This document shows, one piece after another, positions 1-8,139 of a stretch of DNA of 64,000 nt. Source of the stretch: Streptomyces canus (lineage in GTDB: Bacteria; Actinomycetota; Actinomycetes; Streptomycetales; Streptomycetaceae); contig NZ_JAUSYQ010000002.1 in NCBI RefSeq assembly GCF_030816965.1, forward strand, positions 9,538,001 through 9,602,000. Reading direction: 5' to 3'. The translations under genes were made by a program, and so were the position numbers. The notes beneath the pieces were generated by a model. It was given only the letters and a program-made list of their open reading frames with translations. It was not told the DNA's origin and did not search any database. The stretch's first letter is position 1; every line of letters starts with the position of its first letter.

Positions 1-5
1 TGACC

Positions 6-557
6 TCAGCGCGGCTCCAGCAGCGTCCGGGCCGCCTCCCGGGCCTGCGCCGCGGGCCGCGTGCTCCGCGTGATGCCCGCGGTCACCATGGCCCCCTCGG
101 CGAGCAGGAAGAGCGGCCCGGCCAGCGCCGCGGGTCGCCCCGCGGCGGCCACGAGTGAGGCGAGGTAGTCCCCGAACGCCTTCTTGTGAGCCCGGACCTG
201 GGCCGCCACCCGGTCGGAGGTCGCGCCCAGTTCGCCGTACGAGTTGATCCACGCGCACCCGCGGAAGCCCTCCTCGCCGAACCACTCCTCCAGCCAGTCG
301 AAGACCGCGAGGATTCGTTCCTCAGGGGCCGGCCGGAGTTCCACGAACTCGGCCAGCCGCCCCCGCCACCGTCCGTCCCGTCGCTCCAGATAGGCCTCCA
401 CCAGCTGCTCCTTCGCCGGGAACAGCTGGTAGAGCCGCTTGAGGGAGACACCGGACGCGCCCCGTATGTCGTCCATGCCGACGGACTGGATGCCGCGCCC
501 GTAGAACAGCTCCTCGGCGGCGTCCAGCACGCGCTCGCGGGCCACTGCGCTGTCCAT
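6..557 (-). CDS. TetR/AcrR family transcriptional repressor
   Basis: A 183-residue protein with a TetR-type N-terminal helix-turn-helix (residues about 8-55; ERVLDAAEELFYGRGIQSVG followed by the GVSLKRLYQLFPAKEQLV recognition helix) and a variable ligand-binding C-terminal half. It is divergent from the NTF2/flavoprotein/aldo-keto reductase genes starting at 664. Two inverted repeats in the 106-bp spacer (578-593 and 614-629) look like its operators, so it probably represses itself and the divergent operon in response to an unknown, possibly electrophilic, ligand. The family call is firm; the ligand is unknown. Confidence 0.92.
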   Translation of the reverse strand: MDSAVARERVLDAAEELFYGRGIQSVGMDDIRGASGVSLKRLYQLFPAKEQLVEAYLERRDGRWRGRLAEFVELRPAPEERILAVFDWLEEWFGEEGFRGCAWINSYGELGATSDRVAAQVRAHKKAFGDYLASLVAAAGRPAALAGPLFLLAEGAMVTAGITRSTRPAAQAREAARTLLEPR

Positions 558-570
558 GGACGGCCACTCC

Positions 571-600
571 TTGACGTGAGAACGATCGTTCTCCTACGGT
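571..600 (+). promoter_or_regulatory. Promoter of the 664-2686 operon overlapped by TetR operator 1
   Basis: TTGACG (571-576) and TACGGT (595-600) are 18 bp apart, resembling a vegetative promoter reading toward 664. A perfect 16-bp palindrome, GAGAACGATCGTTCTC (578-593), fills the spacer, where a bound repressor would block RNA polymerase. Confidence 0.6.
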
Positions 601-613
601 AGCAGGCAGCCGG

Positions 614-629
614 GAGAACGCACGTTCTC
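614..629. promoter_or_regulatory. TetR operator 2
   Basis: GAGAACGCACGTTCTC is the same palindrome as the one at 578-593, changed only at the two central bases. The centres are 36 bp apart. Identical arms in the spacer between a TetR gene and its divergent operon argue for a paired operator. Confidence 0.65.
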
Positions 630-663
630 TCCTTTCCCGACCGCTTCGCCCATGGAGGACGAC

Positions 664-1122
664 ATGACCGACCGCCCACCGCTGCCGCCCTTCACCCGCG
701 AGAGCGCCGCCCAGAAGGTGCAGGCCGCCGAGGACGCGTGGAACACCCGCGATCCGCAGCGGGTGGCACTCGCCTACTCCGAGGACTCCGTGTGGCGCAA
801 CCGCGGGACGTTCGTCACCGGGCGCGCCGAGATCGTCGAGTTCCTCACCGCGAAGTGGGCACGCGAGCGGGAGTACGCGCTGCGCAAGGACCTGTGGGCC
901 CACGACGGCAACCGCATCGCGGTCCGCTTCCAGTACGAGTGCCAGGACACCGAGGGGCAGTGGTGGCGGTCGTACGGCAACGAGCTGTGGGAGTTCGACG
1001 AGCACGGGCTGATGACCCGGCGCGAGGCGAGCATCAACGACGTGCCGATCGAGGAGAAGGAGCGCCGGATCCACGGACCGCGCCCCGAGACCGAGCGGGG
1101 GCTGTCCTTCCCGCTTCAGTAG
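664..1122 (+). CDS. NTF2-like (DUF1348/SnoaL-fold) protein
   Basis: A 152-residue protein of the nuclear transport factor 2-like superfamily, DUF1348 type. The diagnostic block runs from [17 protein letters not shown] through [13 protein letters not shown] to [18 protein letters not shown]. An upstream ATG at 652 exists, but GGAGGACGAC sits directly before the ATG at 664, so 664 is preferred. It is the first gene of a likely operon with a flavoprotein (9-bp gap) and an aldo/keto reductase. The context suggests small-molecule redox or detoxification; the substrate is unknown. Confidence 0.88.
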   Translation: MTDRPPLPPFTRESAAQKVQAAEDAWNTRDPQRVALAYSEDSVWRNRGTFVTGRAEIVEFLTAKWAREREYALRKDLWAHDGNRIAVRFQYECQDTEGQWWRSYGNELWEFDEHGLMTRREASINDVPIEEKERRIHGPRPETERGLSFPLQ

Positions 1123-1131
1123 GGTTCCGGC

Positions 1132-1659
1132 GTGACCGAACAGGACGAGATACCGCGCTTCTTGTACGTCGTCGTGTGCGCCGCCGGTATCGCGGCGGAC
1201 GTCGGCAAACTGATCACCGCCGCGCAGGAGCGGGAGTGGCAGGTCGGCGTCATCGCCACGCCCACCGCCATGGACGGCTTCTTCGACACGGCGGCCGTCG
1301 AGGCGGCCACCGGCCACCCGATCCGCTCCGCGTGGCGTCGGCCGGGGGACCCGCGGCCCTTCCCGGACCCGGACGCGGTCGTGGTGGCCCCGGCCACCTT
1401 CAACACGATCAACAAGTGGGCGGCCGGTATCGCCGACACCCTCGCGGTGGGCACGCTGTGCGAGGTGGCCGGCCGGGGCGTCCCGATCGGCGTCCTGACC
1501 TGTGTCTCCGACGACCTCGCCGGTCACCCCGCCTACCAGGACAGCCTGATCCGGCTGCGGGGGATGGGCGTGCGCTTCGGACACCCCTACCAGGGCGCCG
1601 AGGGCGAGGAGTTCGGATGGGAACGGGCGCTGGATCTGGTCGAGCCGGGAAGATGCTGA
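1132..1659 (+). CDS. Flavoprotein of the PPC-decarboxylase/HFCD fold
   Basis: A 175-residue protein starting at GTG. The N-terminal Rossmann-like strand (FLYVVVCAAGIAADVGKLI) and the block APATFNTINKWAAGIADTLA correspond to the FMN-binding Ser/Thr-Asn and Gly-x-Ala-Asp motifs of the flavoprotein family (PPC decarboxylase, UbiX/EpiD-like). It lacks the C-terminal CoaB ligase domain, so it is not a CoaBC protein. Position 2 of a TetR-controlled redox operon. A stand-alone decarboxylase or flavin reductase role is possible but unproven. Confidence 0.82.
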   Translation: MTEQDEIPRFLYVVVCAAGIAADVGKLITAAQEREWQVGVIATPTAMDGFFDTAAVEAATGHPIRSAWRRPGDPRPFPDPDAVVVAPATFNTINKWAAGIADTLAVGTLCEVAGRGVPIGVLTCVSDDLAGHPAYQDSLIRLRGMGVRFGHPYQGAEGEEFGWERALDLVEPGRC

Positions 1660-1714
1660 AGCGCGAAGTCGTACGCTCCACTTCGGACCTCTCTCGACGT
1701 CAGGAGCAGCAACG

Positions 1715-2686
1715 ATGCAGTACGTGAAGCTCGGTTCGACGGGCCTGGACGTCTCGCGGATCTGTCTGGGCTGCATGTCCTACGGCCTGCCGGACCGCGG
1801 CGTGCACGAGTGGACCCTCGACGAGGAGGCGTCCCGGCCCCTGATACGGCAGGCACTGGACGCCGGGATCACCTTCTTCGACACCGCGAACGTCTACTCC
1901 GACGGCACCAGCGAGGAGATCGTCGGCAAGGCTCTCGCCGACTTCGCGAACCGCGACGAGATCGTGCTCGCGACCAAGGTGCACGGCCGGATGCGCTCCG
2001 GGCAGAACGCCTCCGGGCTCTCCCGCAAGGCGATCATGACGGAGATCGACCACAGCCTGCGGCGCCTCGGCACCGACTACGTCGACCTGTACCAGATCCA
2101 CCGCTTCGACCCCCACACCCCGGTCGAGGAGACCATGGAGGCGCTGCACGACCTGGTGAAGGCGGGCAAGGTGCGCTACCTCGGGGCCAGTTCGATGTAC
2201 GCCTGGCAGTTCTCCAAGATGCAGTACACGGCCGAGCGGCACGGCTGGACCAAGTTCGTGTCCATGCAGAACCACTACAACCTCCTCTACCGCGAGGAGG
2301 AGCGCGAGATGCTCCCGCTCTGCGCCGACCAGGGCGTCAGCGCCCTGCCGTGGAGCCCGCTGGCCCGTGGCCGCCTGACCCGGGACTGGGGCACGGTCAC
2401 CGACCGCAGCTCCACCGACAACTTCGGCAGCCGCCTCTACCAGGAGGGCGACCGCACCATCGTCGAGGCCGTCACCCGCATCGCCGGCGACCGGGGCGTC
2501 CCACGCGCCCAGGTGGCCCTGGCCTGGCTCCTGGCCCAGGACACGGTGGCTGCCCCGATCGTGGGAGCGGGCAAGCAGCACCACATCGAGGACGCCGTGG
2601 CAGCGGTCGAACTGGAGCTCAGCGAGAAGGAGATCGAGGAGCTGGAGGAGCCGTACACGACCCGTCCGATCGTCGGCCACAGCTGA
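1715..2686 (+). CDS. Aldo/keto reductase
   Basis: A 323-residue (alpha/beta)8 oxidoreductase. The catalytic tetrad is visible: Asp and Tyr in FFDTANVYSDGTSEE, Lys in LATKVHG and His in YVDLYQIHRFDPHTP. The C-terminal NADPH-binding block includes IVGAGKQHHIEDAV. GGAGCAGCAACG precedes the ATG. The lineage looks like the YajO/Tas group, reducing aldehydes or ketones with NADPH in the cytosol. A 55-bp gap follows the flavoprotein gene, so co-transcription is likely. Its stop abuts the convergent dioxygenase stop. Confidence 0.93.
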   Translation: MQYVKLGSTGLDVSRICLGCMSYGLPDRGVHEWTLDEEASRPLIRQALDAGITFFDTANVYSDGTSEEIVGKALADFANRDEIVLATKVHGRMRSGQNASGLSRKAIMTEIDHSLRRLGTDYVDLYQIHRFDPHTPVEETMEALHDLVKAGKVRYLGASSMYAWQFSKMQYTAERHGWTKFVSMQNHYNLLYREEEREMLPLCADQGVSALPWSPLARGRLTRDWGTVTDRSSTDNFGSRLYQEGDRTIVEAVTRIAGDRGVPRAQVALAWLLAQDTVAAPIVGAGKQHHIEDAVAAVELELSEKEIEELEEPYTTRPIVGHS

Positions 2687-3487
2687 CTAGTGCGGTCCGT
2701 GCGGTGCGAACTCCGTGCCGCACGGCCCCGCCCCCTCGCTCTCCGGCAACGGCACCCGCGCACCGCTCATCGACAACGTCCGGTAGTAGTGCCCGATCCG
2801 CTCGGTGGAAGCCCCCACGTAGTGCCCGATGAACGACCGACGGAACCGGTCGGCCGTGCGGTTCGGCTGCGAGCCGTGCACCAGGCTCCCGTTGAAGAAC
2901 AGAACATCCCCCGGCGCCATGTCGACGGGAACCGCGGCGAGCCCCGGCGGCGGTGCCACGTACTCCCGCGCGAACGACACCTCGGAGTCCGCGAGTTCCG
3001 GGCAGAACAGGTCCATCCGGTGCGTACCCGGGACGACCTCCAGCCCTCCGTTGTCCCGGTCGATCACATCGCAGGCCACCCAGGCCGCGACGCAGGTGCC
3101 CGGTTCGACCCGCAGATAGAAGTTGTCCTGGTGCAGTGCCTGCCCCCGCGCCCCCGGCGGCTTGAAGTAGAACATGCTCTGCGCGGCCAGCACCTCCTCC
3201 CCGAGCAGCGTCTCCAGCACCTCCCGCAGCCGGGCGTCCAGCAGGAAGCGCAGCGCGAGGCCGTCGATCTCGTGCGGCTGCATCACCCGCGGATACCTCC
3301 GCAGCGGATCCGTCGACTCGCCCGGCGCACTCGGCTCGAAATGCCCTGGCACCGGCCCGCCGGCGTGCAGTGCCGTGAACGCGCCGCACAGCCGGTCGAT
3401 CTCGTCGCGTGCGAACAGCCCGCGAACGACCATGAAGCCGTCCTCCTGGAACTGCCGGACCCCTGTCTCGATGCCTGTGACTGTCAT
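2687..3487 (-). CDS. Phytanoyl-CoA dioxygenase (PhyH) family Fe(II)/2OG oxygenase
   Basis: A 266-residue non-haem iron oxygenase. The facial triad is HQD (ALHQDNFYLRVEPGTCV) and a distal His in LFFNGSLVHGSQPNRTA; an Arg in RFRRSFIGHY probably holds 2-oxoglutarate. GGGAGGGGACGC lies just before the ATG at 3487, so an in-frame start 30 bp upstream is rejected. It is divergent from the AraC regulator at 3557 with a 69-bp shared spacer, suggesting AraC-controlled hydroxylation of a small substrate. The substrate is unknown; ectoine hydroxylase is the nearest functional analogue that comes to mind but is not claimed. Confidence 0.88.
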   Translation of the reverse strand: MTVTGIETGVRQFQEDGFMVVRGLFARDEIDRLCGAFTALHAGGPVPGHFEPSAPGESTDPLRRYPRVMQPHEIDGLALRFLLDARLREVLETLLGEEVLAAQSMFYFKPPGARGQALHQDNFYLRVEPGTCVAAWVACDVIDRDNGGLEVVPGTHRMDLFCPELADSEVSFAREYVAPPPGLAAVPVDMAPGDVLFFNGSLVHGSQPNRTADRFRRSFIGHYVGASTERIGHYYRTLSMSGARVPLPESEGAGPCGTEFAPHGPH

Positions 3488-3556
3488 GCGTCCCCTCCCT
3501 GGTGCGATGTGTTCCACTCGTCACGCTAGGCCGCAGCCCGCCCGAGGAGGATGCCC

Positions 3557-4498
3557 GTGACCGCCGACGGATTGCCCGAGACTGCCGCCCACGGCGACCC
3601 CGGTCCGCCACCGGGCCTCGTGGTCGTCGGCCGCTACGACGAACTCCCGGGCTACGCCGTCCAGCGACCGCGGGGCGCCGACAGCTGGCTGCTCACCTGG
3701 ACGGTGGGCGGGCGGGGCACCCTGCGCCAGGGACGGACCGAGACCGGCGCGGGTCCCGGGGACCTGGTGGTGCTCGCCCCCGGCATCCCGCACCGCTACG
3801 GCGTCCAACAGGGCGCCGACCACTGGGAGTTCTGGTGGGCCCACTGCGGAGCCAGACCGTCCTGGACCGCCTGGCTGGGGCCGCACGGCAGGGGCGACGG
3901 CCTGTACATCGTCACCCCGGACCCCGCGGGCGACGGCCCGCGCGCCCGCATCGAGGCGGCCTTCCACCGGATGCTCGCCGACGCCCGCTGGACCGGCACC
4001 GGCACCCCGCCCGAGACCGCCGCGCCCGCGTCCGCATCGGCCGACGACCGGGTCGCCGTCGCCGTGGCCCACGGCACCACCGCCCGCGAACTCGCCCTGT
4101 GCGCGCTGGAGGAGGTCGTCCTGCTCAGCGCCGGCACCGCGCGCGGGACCCGGGCCGGGACCGGCGTCGATCCCCGGGTGCGGCGCGCCCAGGAGCTGAT
4201 CGCGGCCGATCCCGGCGCCCCGCACACCGTGCGGTCGCTCGCCGCCGAAGTGTCGCTGTCGCCCTCCCGGTTCGCCCACCTCTTCTCCCGGCAGCTGGGC
4301 CGGTCACCGATGCGGGAGTTGCGCGAGGCGCGCCTCCACCATGCCGCCCGACTGCTGGAGAGCACCGATCTGTACGTGGAACGCGTCGCCGCCGCTTCCG
4401 GTTTCGCCAGCCCCTTCCACTTCAACCGGGTCTTCCGTGCCCGCTACGGGACTCCGCCCGGGACCTACCGGACCACCGGGCCAATGGTTGGGACGTGA
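3557..4498 (+). CDS. AraC family transcriptional regulator
   Basis: A 313-residue protein with an N-terminal cupin-like sensor (residues about 30-95, GDLVVLAPGIPHRYGV) and a C-terminal double helix-turn-helix (about 215-310, VRSLAAEVSLSPSRFAHLFS and VERVAAASGFASPFHFNRVF). GAGGAGG lies six bases before GTG 3557; an ATG at 3551 overlaps the ribosome-binding region, so the GTG is preferred. The divergent PhyH dioxygenase is the obvious target. The C-terminal HTH pair is typical of AraC activators. Confidence 0.9.
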   Translation: MTADGLPETAAHGDPGPPPGLVVVGRYDELPGYAVQRPRGADSWLLTWTVGGRGTLRQGRTETGAGPGDLVVLAPGIPHRYGVQQGADHWEFWWAHCGARPSWTAWLGPHGRGDGLYIVTPDPAGDGPRARIEAAFHRMLADARWTGTGTPPETAAPASASADDRVAVAVAHGTTARELALCALEEVVLLSAGTARGTRAGTGVDPRVRRAQELIAADPGAPHTVRSLAAEVSLSPSRFAHLFSRQLGRSPMRELREARLHHAARLLESTDLYVERVAAASGFASPFHFNRVFRARYGTPPGTYRTTGPMVGT

Positions 4499-4683
4499 CC
4501 TCGCGGGGTAATCCGGACGCGGTGTGTAGTGGCGGTTCAATGGTTGGTGCGGATGAGGTGGCGCACCAAATGAATCCCGTTTCCAATTACCGTGGCCAAA
4601 AAGTGCGGCAATCCCCAGGCGCCGGGCTTGACGAATGGTCAAACCTCCACAGGCTCAACGCTATGCACAAAACCGCGAGATCT

Positions 4684-4715
4684 CTTGTTACGCCTCGCTG
4701 ACCTGTGCAAAGGTG
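4684..4715 (+). promoter_or_regulatory. Upstream motif shared by the two lectin-fusion genes (copy 1)
   Basis: This lies in the 369-bp gene-free stretch 4499-4867. CTTGTT, ten bases, then GACCTGTGCAAAGGTG is repeated with the same spacing at 21343-21374 ahead of the paralogue at 21554 (23 of 32 positions identical by hand count). It ends 152 bp before the GTG at 4868. Probably a promoter element or regulator site. The rest of the stretch shows only a repeated CAATGGTTGG (4482-4491 and 4538-4547). Confidence 0.45.
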
Positions 4716-4867
4716 TGCGTTGTCGGCGCACGGACAATACATTTTCCCCCTGTGCGTTCTCGACCCCTCCGTACGCCCTTCACGCTTCAAAAGAGCTGTC
4801 CCAGGCGGACGTACCCATTGGTATGGACTTTATGCAACGCAGCATGCCCTCGGGAGGAAATGCCGCC

Positions 4868-6781
4868 GTGAACGACGCAGGCCTGTCGAATTACCCGTCT
4901 CCGGTTCGCCCGTACGACGTCACGGACGAGCAGCTGAGCGCCGAGCTCAAGAAGTGGAGCGGCACGACGCCGGCCCTGCAGCCCGTCGGTGAACTCCTCG
5001 ACCGGCACTGGGAAGCCGCCTTCGCGTACGCGCGGCTGTGCACCGACGGTCCCCGTCCCGCGGGCATGCTCACCACGGCCGCGTTCACGCGCCTGTTCGG
5101 CGAATCTCTGCGCCACACGGGTCCGACCGCCGCCTGGCGGCCCCATCTGCTGGTCACCGTCCGCCGGATCGCGGCCGAATGGGACTCCGACGGCCGACGG
5201 GAGATGCTCCACCCCGCGCTGAGAACCGAGGCGGGCGGCGACAGAGCCGCGGCCCGCCTGCTGCCTCCCGCCGAGCGGCGTCTGCTGTCCGGTGCCTTCC
5301 AGCGGCTGCAGCAGTCGGCCCGCTGTCTGCTGTGGCACACCGAGGTCGAGGCCGAGCCGCTCGGCGTCCCCGCAGCCCTCCTCGGCCTGGACGAGGAGGA
5401 CGCCGGCGTCGAACTCCGCCGGGCCCGCGAGCGGCTGCGCGAGGAGTGCCTCCAGGTACACCGCGAACTCGCCCCCGAGCAGGAGTGCCGGCACTATCTG
5501 CGGCTGCTCGACGTGACGTACCGGCGCGGCGGTGCCGAGCTCGACCCCGATCTGCGCGAGCACCTGCAGCGGTGCCGGCACTGCATGCACACCGCCGACC
5601 AGCTGCACCAGTTCAACGGGCAGCTCGGCCTCGCCCTCGCCGAGGCCGTGCTCGGCTGGGGCGCCGCCGCCTACGTGGAATCACGGATGAGCGTCGACGA
5701 CCCGGAAGCCGCACAGGAAGCGCAACGGCACGCGCCGAGCGGACCGTTCGCGGGTGAGGCCTTCGGCGTTCCGATGCCGCCCGCCGCCCCGGCCCAGGGC
5801 CCCGCCCCCACGGGTCCGCCGCCCACCGCCCCCGGCCCCCGCGCCCGTGCGCGCTCCGCCTCCCGTCACTCCGCCCGCAAGTCCTCCCGCCGCAACCTCA
5901 CCGCGGCCGTCCTGACGGTGAGCGGGCTCGTCGTCCTCCCCCTGGTCATGTGGTCCTCGTTCCACTCGGACGGCAGCGGCCCGGCCGACGCCGCCCCCTC
6001 CGAGGCGCCCGGCTCCGACGCGGCCTCCTCGACCACCGACCCGTCCCGGGCCGGCGCGAGCGAGGCGCGCCAAGGCGACCTGCGCGGACGCCTGCACAAC
6101 GTCGAGTCCGGGCTGTGCGTCGGCGTCGTCGGCAAGAACATCGCCCAGGGCGTCGAGACCGAGCTCGCCGAGTGCTCCGCGGCCGAGGGCCAGCAGTGGA
6201 CGTACGAAACGGACGGACTGCTGCGCAGCGCCGCCGACCCCGACCTGTGCCTGGACTCCCACCTCGGCTTCTCGGTGCGCCTCGCGGCCTGCACGGGTGC
6301 CACCTCGCCCGACGCCAAGAACGTCCGCTATGACTTCACCCTCCAGGGCACGCTCGTACCGCGCTGGGACCAGGACCTGGCGCTGACCCCGGCCGCCACC
6401 GACGGGTCCGGCGCGCTGGTCCTGAAGAACCGGGACGACGGCCCCGCCCAGCGCTGGGTCTTCGACACCTCGAAGACCGACCCTCAGATGGAAGCGGTCA
6501 ACTGGGACGCGGACAGCAGCCCTACGCCGACCCCGAAGTCCGCCCCCGCGCCCTCCAGGACGCCCACACCGACCCCGACGGCGTCCGCCGCACCGACGGC
6601 CACGCCGACACCGTCGAGCAGCCCGTACCCGGGCGCCAACTGCTCCACCAACCCGTACTACTGCTACGGGGGCGGCCAGCCCGGCGGCTATGGCGGCGGC
6701 TACGGATACGGCGGCGGCTATGGCTATGGCTACGGCGGTGGCTACGGGTACGGGGGCGGTGGCTACGGAGGCGGGCGCTGA
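4868..6781 (+). CDS. Membrane protein: degenerate ECF sigma-like regions, zinc anti-sigma motif, TM helix, ricin-type lectin, Gly/Tyr-rich tail
   Basis: A 637-residue protein. Residues about 35-105 resemble sigma region 2 (FAYARLCTDG...RPHLLVTVRRIAAEW) without the usual acidic motif. Residues about 135-205 resemble region 4 (FQRLQQSARCLLWHTEVEAE then LRRARERLREE). HLQRCRHC fits the HX3CX2C anti-sigma zinc motif. One TM helix (LTAAVLTVSGLVVLPLVMW) leads to a beta-trefoil domain with QQWTY and QRWVF repeats. A Pro/Thr linker and a tail of about 35 residues of Gly-Gly-Gly-Tyr repeats with two Cys follow. GGGAGG precedes GTG 4868; ATG 4823 is an alternative. Inferred role: an exported lectin signalling to an intracellular sigma-like domain. 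The paralogue is at 21554. Confidence 0.8.
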   Translation: MNDAGLSNYPSPVRPYDVTDEQLSAELKKWSGTTPALQPVGELLDRHWEAAFAYARLCTDGPRPAGMLTTAAFTRLFGESLRHTGPTAAWRPHLLVTVRRIAAEWDSDGRREMLHPALRTEAGGDRAAARLLPPAERRLLSGAFQRLQQSARCLLWHTEVEAEPLGVPAALLGLDEEDAGVELRRARERLREECLQVHRELAPEQECRHYLRLLDVTYRRGGAELDPDLREHLQRCRHCMHTADQLHQFNGQLGLALAEAVLGWGAAAYVESRMSVDDPEAAQEAQRHAPSGPFAGEAFGVPMPPAAPAQGPAPTGPPPTAPGPRARARSASRHSARKSSRRNLTAAVLTVSGLVVLPLVMWSSFHSDGSGPADAAPSEAPGSDAASSTTDPSRAGASEARQGDLRGRLHNVESGLCVGVVGKNIAQGVETELAECSAAEGQQWTYETDGLLRSAADPDLCLDSHLGFSVRLAACTGATSPDAKNVRYDFTLQGTLVPRWDQDLALTPAATDGSGALVLKNRDDGPAQRWVFDTSKTDPQMEAVNWDADSSPTPTPKSAPAPSRTPTPTPTASAAPTATPTPSSSPYPGANCSTNPYYCYGGGQPGGYGGGYGYGGGYGYGYGGGYGYGGGGYGGGR

Positions 6782-6787
6782 CCCCGC

Positions 6788-7990
6788 TCAGGCTCCGACG
6801 AACTGCAGCGAGCCCCACAGGGCCACCACCGCGGCGGCGAGCGCGGTCGGCACGGTCAGCAGCCCGAGCCGGGTGAACTCCCCGAGCTCCACCGCGTGGT
6901 CGTCCCGGTGCAGGATGCGCCGCCACAGCAGCGTGGCAAGGGACCCGGCGTAGGTGAGGTTCGGGCCGATGTTCACCCCGAGCAGCACCGCGAGGACCGC
7001 GCCGGGACCGGCCGCGGCGGTGAGCGGCAGCAGGACCAGGACCGCGGGCAGGTTGTTGATCAGGTTCGCCAGTACGGCGGCCAGCGCGGCGATCCCGAGC
7101 AGCGCGACGATTCCCGTCCCGTGGGGCAGGACGTGGTGCAGGGCGTCGGCGAGCCCGTTGTCGACGACCGCGCGCACGACGACGCCGAGCGCGAGCACGA
7201 ACGCCAGGAAGGCCGGTGCCGCCGCCCGCACCACCGTGACCGGGGTGGCCTTCCTCCGGACGAGAGCGCGGCCCGCCAGTACGAGCGCGCCCGCGCAGGC
7301 GACCCAGGCGGGATCGACGCCGAACGCGGAGGCCACCACGAACCCGGCCAGCGTGCAGCCGACCGTGACCAGCGCGAACAGCGGGAGCGCGGGCTCCTCG
7401 GAGGGCTCGGGGGAGTGGTCGACGACGGTGAGGTCGGTTGCGAAGAAGCGCCGGAAGACCGCGTACTCGACGGCGATCGCCGCCAGCCAGGGCAGCGCCA
7501 TCAGCAGCGCGAACCGGGTGAAGCTCACCCCGCTCGCCTCGAACGCCAGCAGGTTGGTGAGGTTCGACACCGGCAGCAGCAGCGAGGCCGTGTTCGACAG
7601 ATGTGCGCACGCGTAGACGTGCGGCTTCGCGCGGGCCCCCATCCGGGAGGCGGTGACCAGCACCACCGGCGTCAGCAGCACCACGGTGGCGTCCAGGCTG
7701 AGCACCGCAGTGATCGCCGACGCCAGCCCGAACACACCGGTCAGCAGCCGCCCGGGCGAGCCCGCCGCCCGCCGGGCCAACCAGGCCCCGCAGGCCTGGA
7801 ACAGCCCCTCCACGTCACAGAAGTGGGCGAGCACCAGAACCGCTGCCAGGAACCCGACCACCGGCCCCAGCCGCTCCGCCTCCGCCCAGGCGTGCTCCGG
7901 GGAGATCGCCCCGGTCACTACCGCGAGCCCCGCCGCCGGGACCGCGACCACGGCTTCCGGCCGGCCGAAGGGGCGCAGGACCGCCCACAC
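6788..7990 (-). CDS. ArsB/NhaD/SLC13-type membrane transporter
   Basis: A polytopic protein of at least 400 residues with about 11 hydrophobic segments and the ion-transporter superfamily signature LSLDATVVLLTPVVL in the first half. The C-terminal inverted repeat contains LANLINNLPAVLVLLPL and GVNIGPNLTYAGSLATLLW, as in ArsB arsenite and anion permeases. The frame stays open upstream through a further hydrophobic segment to CTG 8044, which is preceded by GAAGGA at correct spacing; translation may start there, adding 18 residues that complete the first helix. No arsenic genes are adjacent, so the substrate is uncertain. It converges on the lectin gene with a 6-bp gap. Confidence 0.82.
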   Translation of the reverse strand: MWAVLRPFGRPEAVVAVPAAGLAVVTGAISPEHAWAEAERLGPVVGFLAAVLVLAHFCDVEGLFQACGAWLARRAAGSPGRLLTGVFGLASAITAVLSLDATVVLLTPVVLVTASRMGARAKPHVYACAHLSNTASLLLPVSNLTNLLAFEASGVSFTRFALLMALPWLAAIAVEYAVFRRFFATDLTVVDHSPEPSEEPALPLFALVTVGCTLAGFVVASAFGVDPAWVACAGALVLAGRALVRRKATPVTVVRAAAPAFLAFVLALGVVVRAVVDNGLADALHHVLPHGTGIVALLGIAALAAVLANLINNLPAVLVLLPLTAAAGPGAVLAVLLGVNIGPNLTYAGSLATLLWRRILHRDDHAVELGEFTRLGLLTVPTALAAAVVALWGSLQFVGA

Positions 7991-8139
7991 GAGTACGGCG
8001 ACGAGCAGTGCGACGGACAGGGCTTCGGCGAGCGGGGTGTTCAGGGCGAATCCTTCGGGACGCGAGCAGATCGTGCCCGGTCATGAAATCAGGCCGGGGT
8101 AAGAACCCGGTCAGCGCCCCGAACGCGACCCGCGCCCGC

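Noticed and set aside
4482..4547. Direct repeat CAATGGTTGG as an operator pair
   Set aside because: Only two copies, the first inside the end of the AraC coding sequence; too weak to assign a role.
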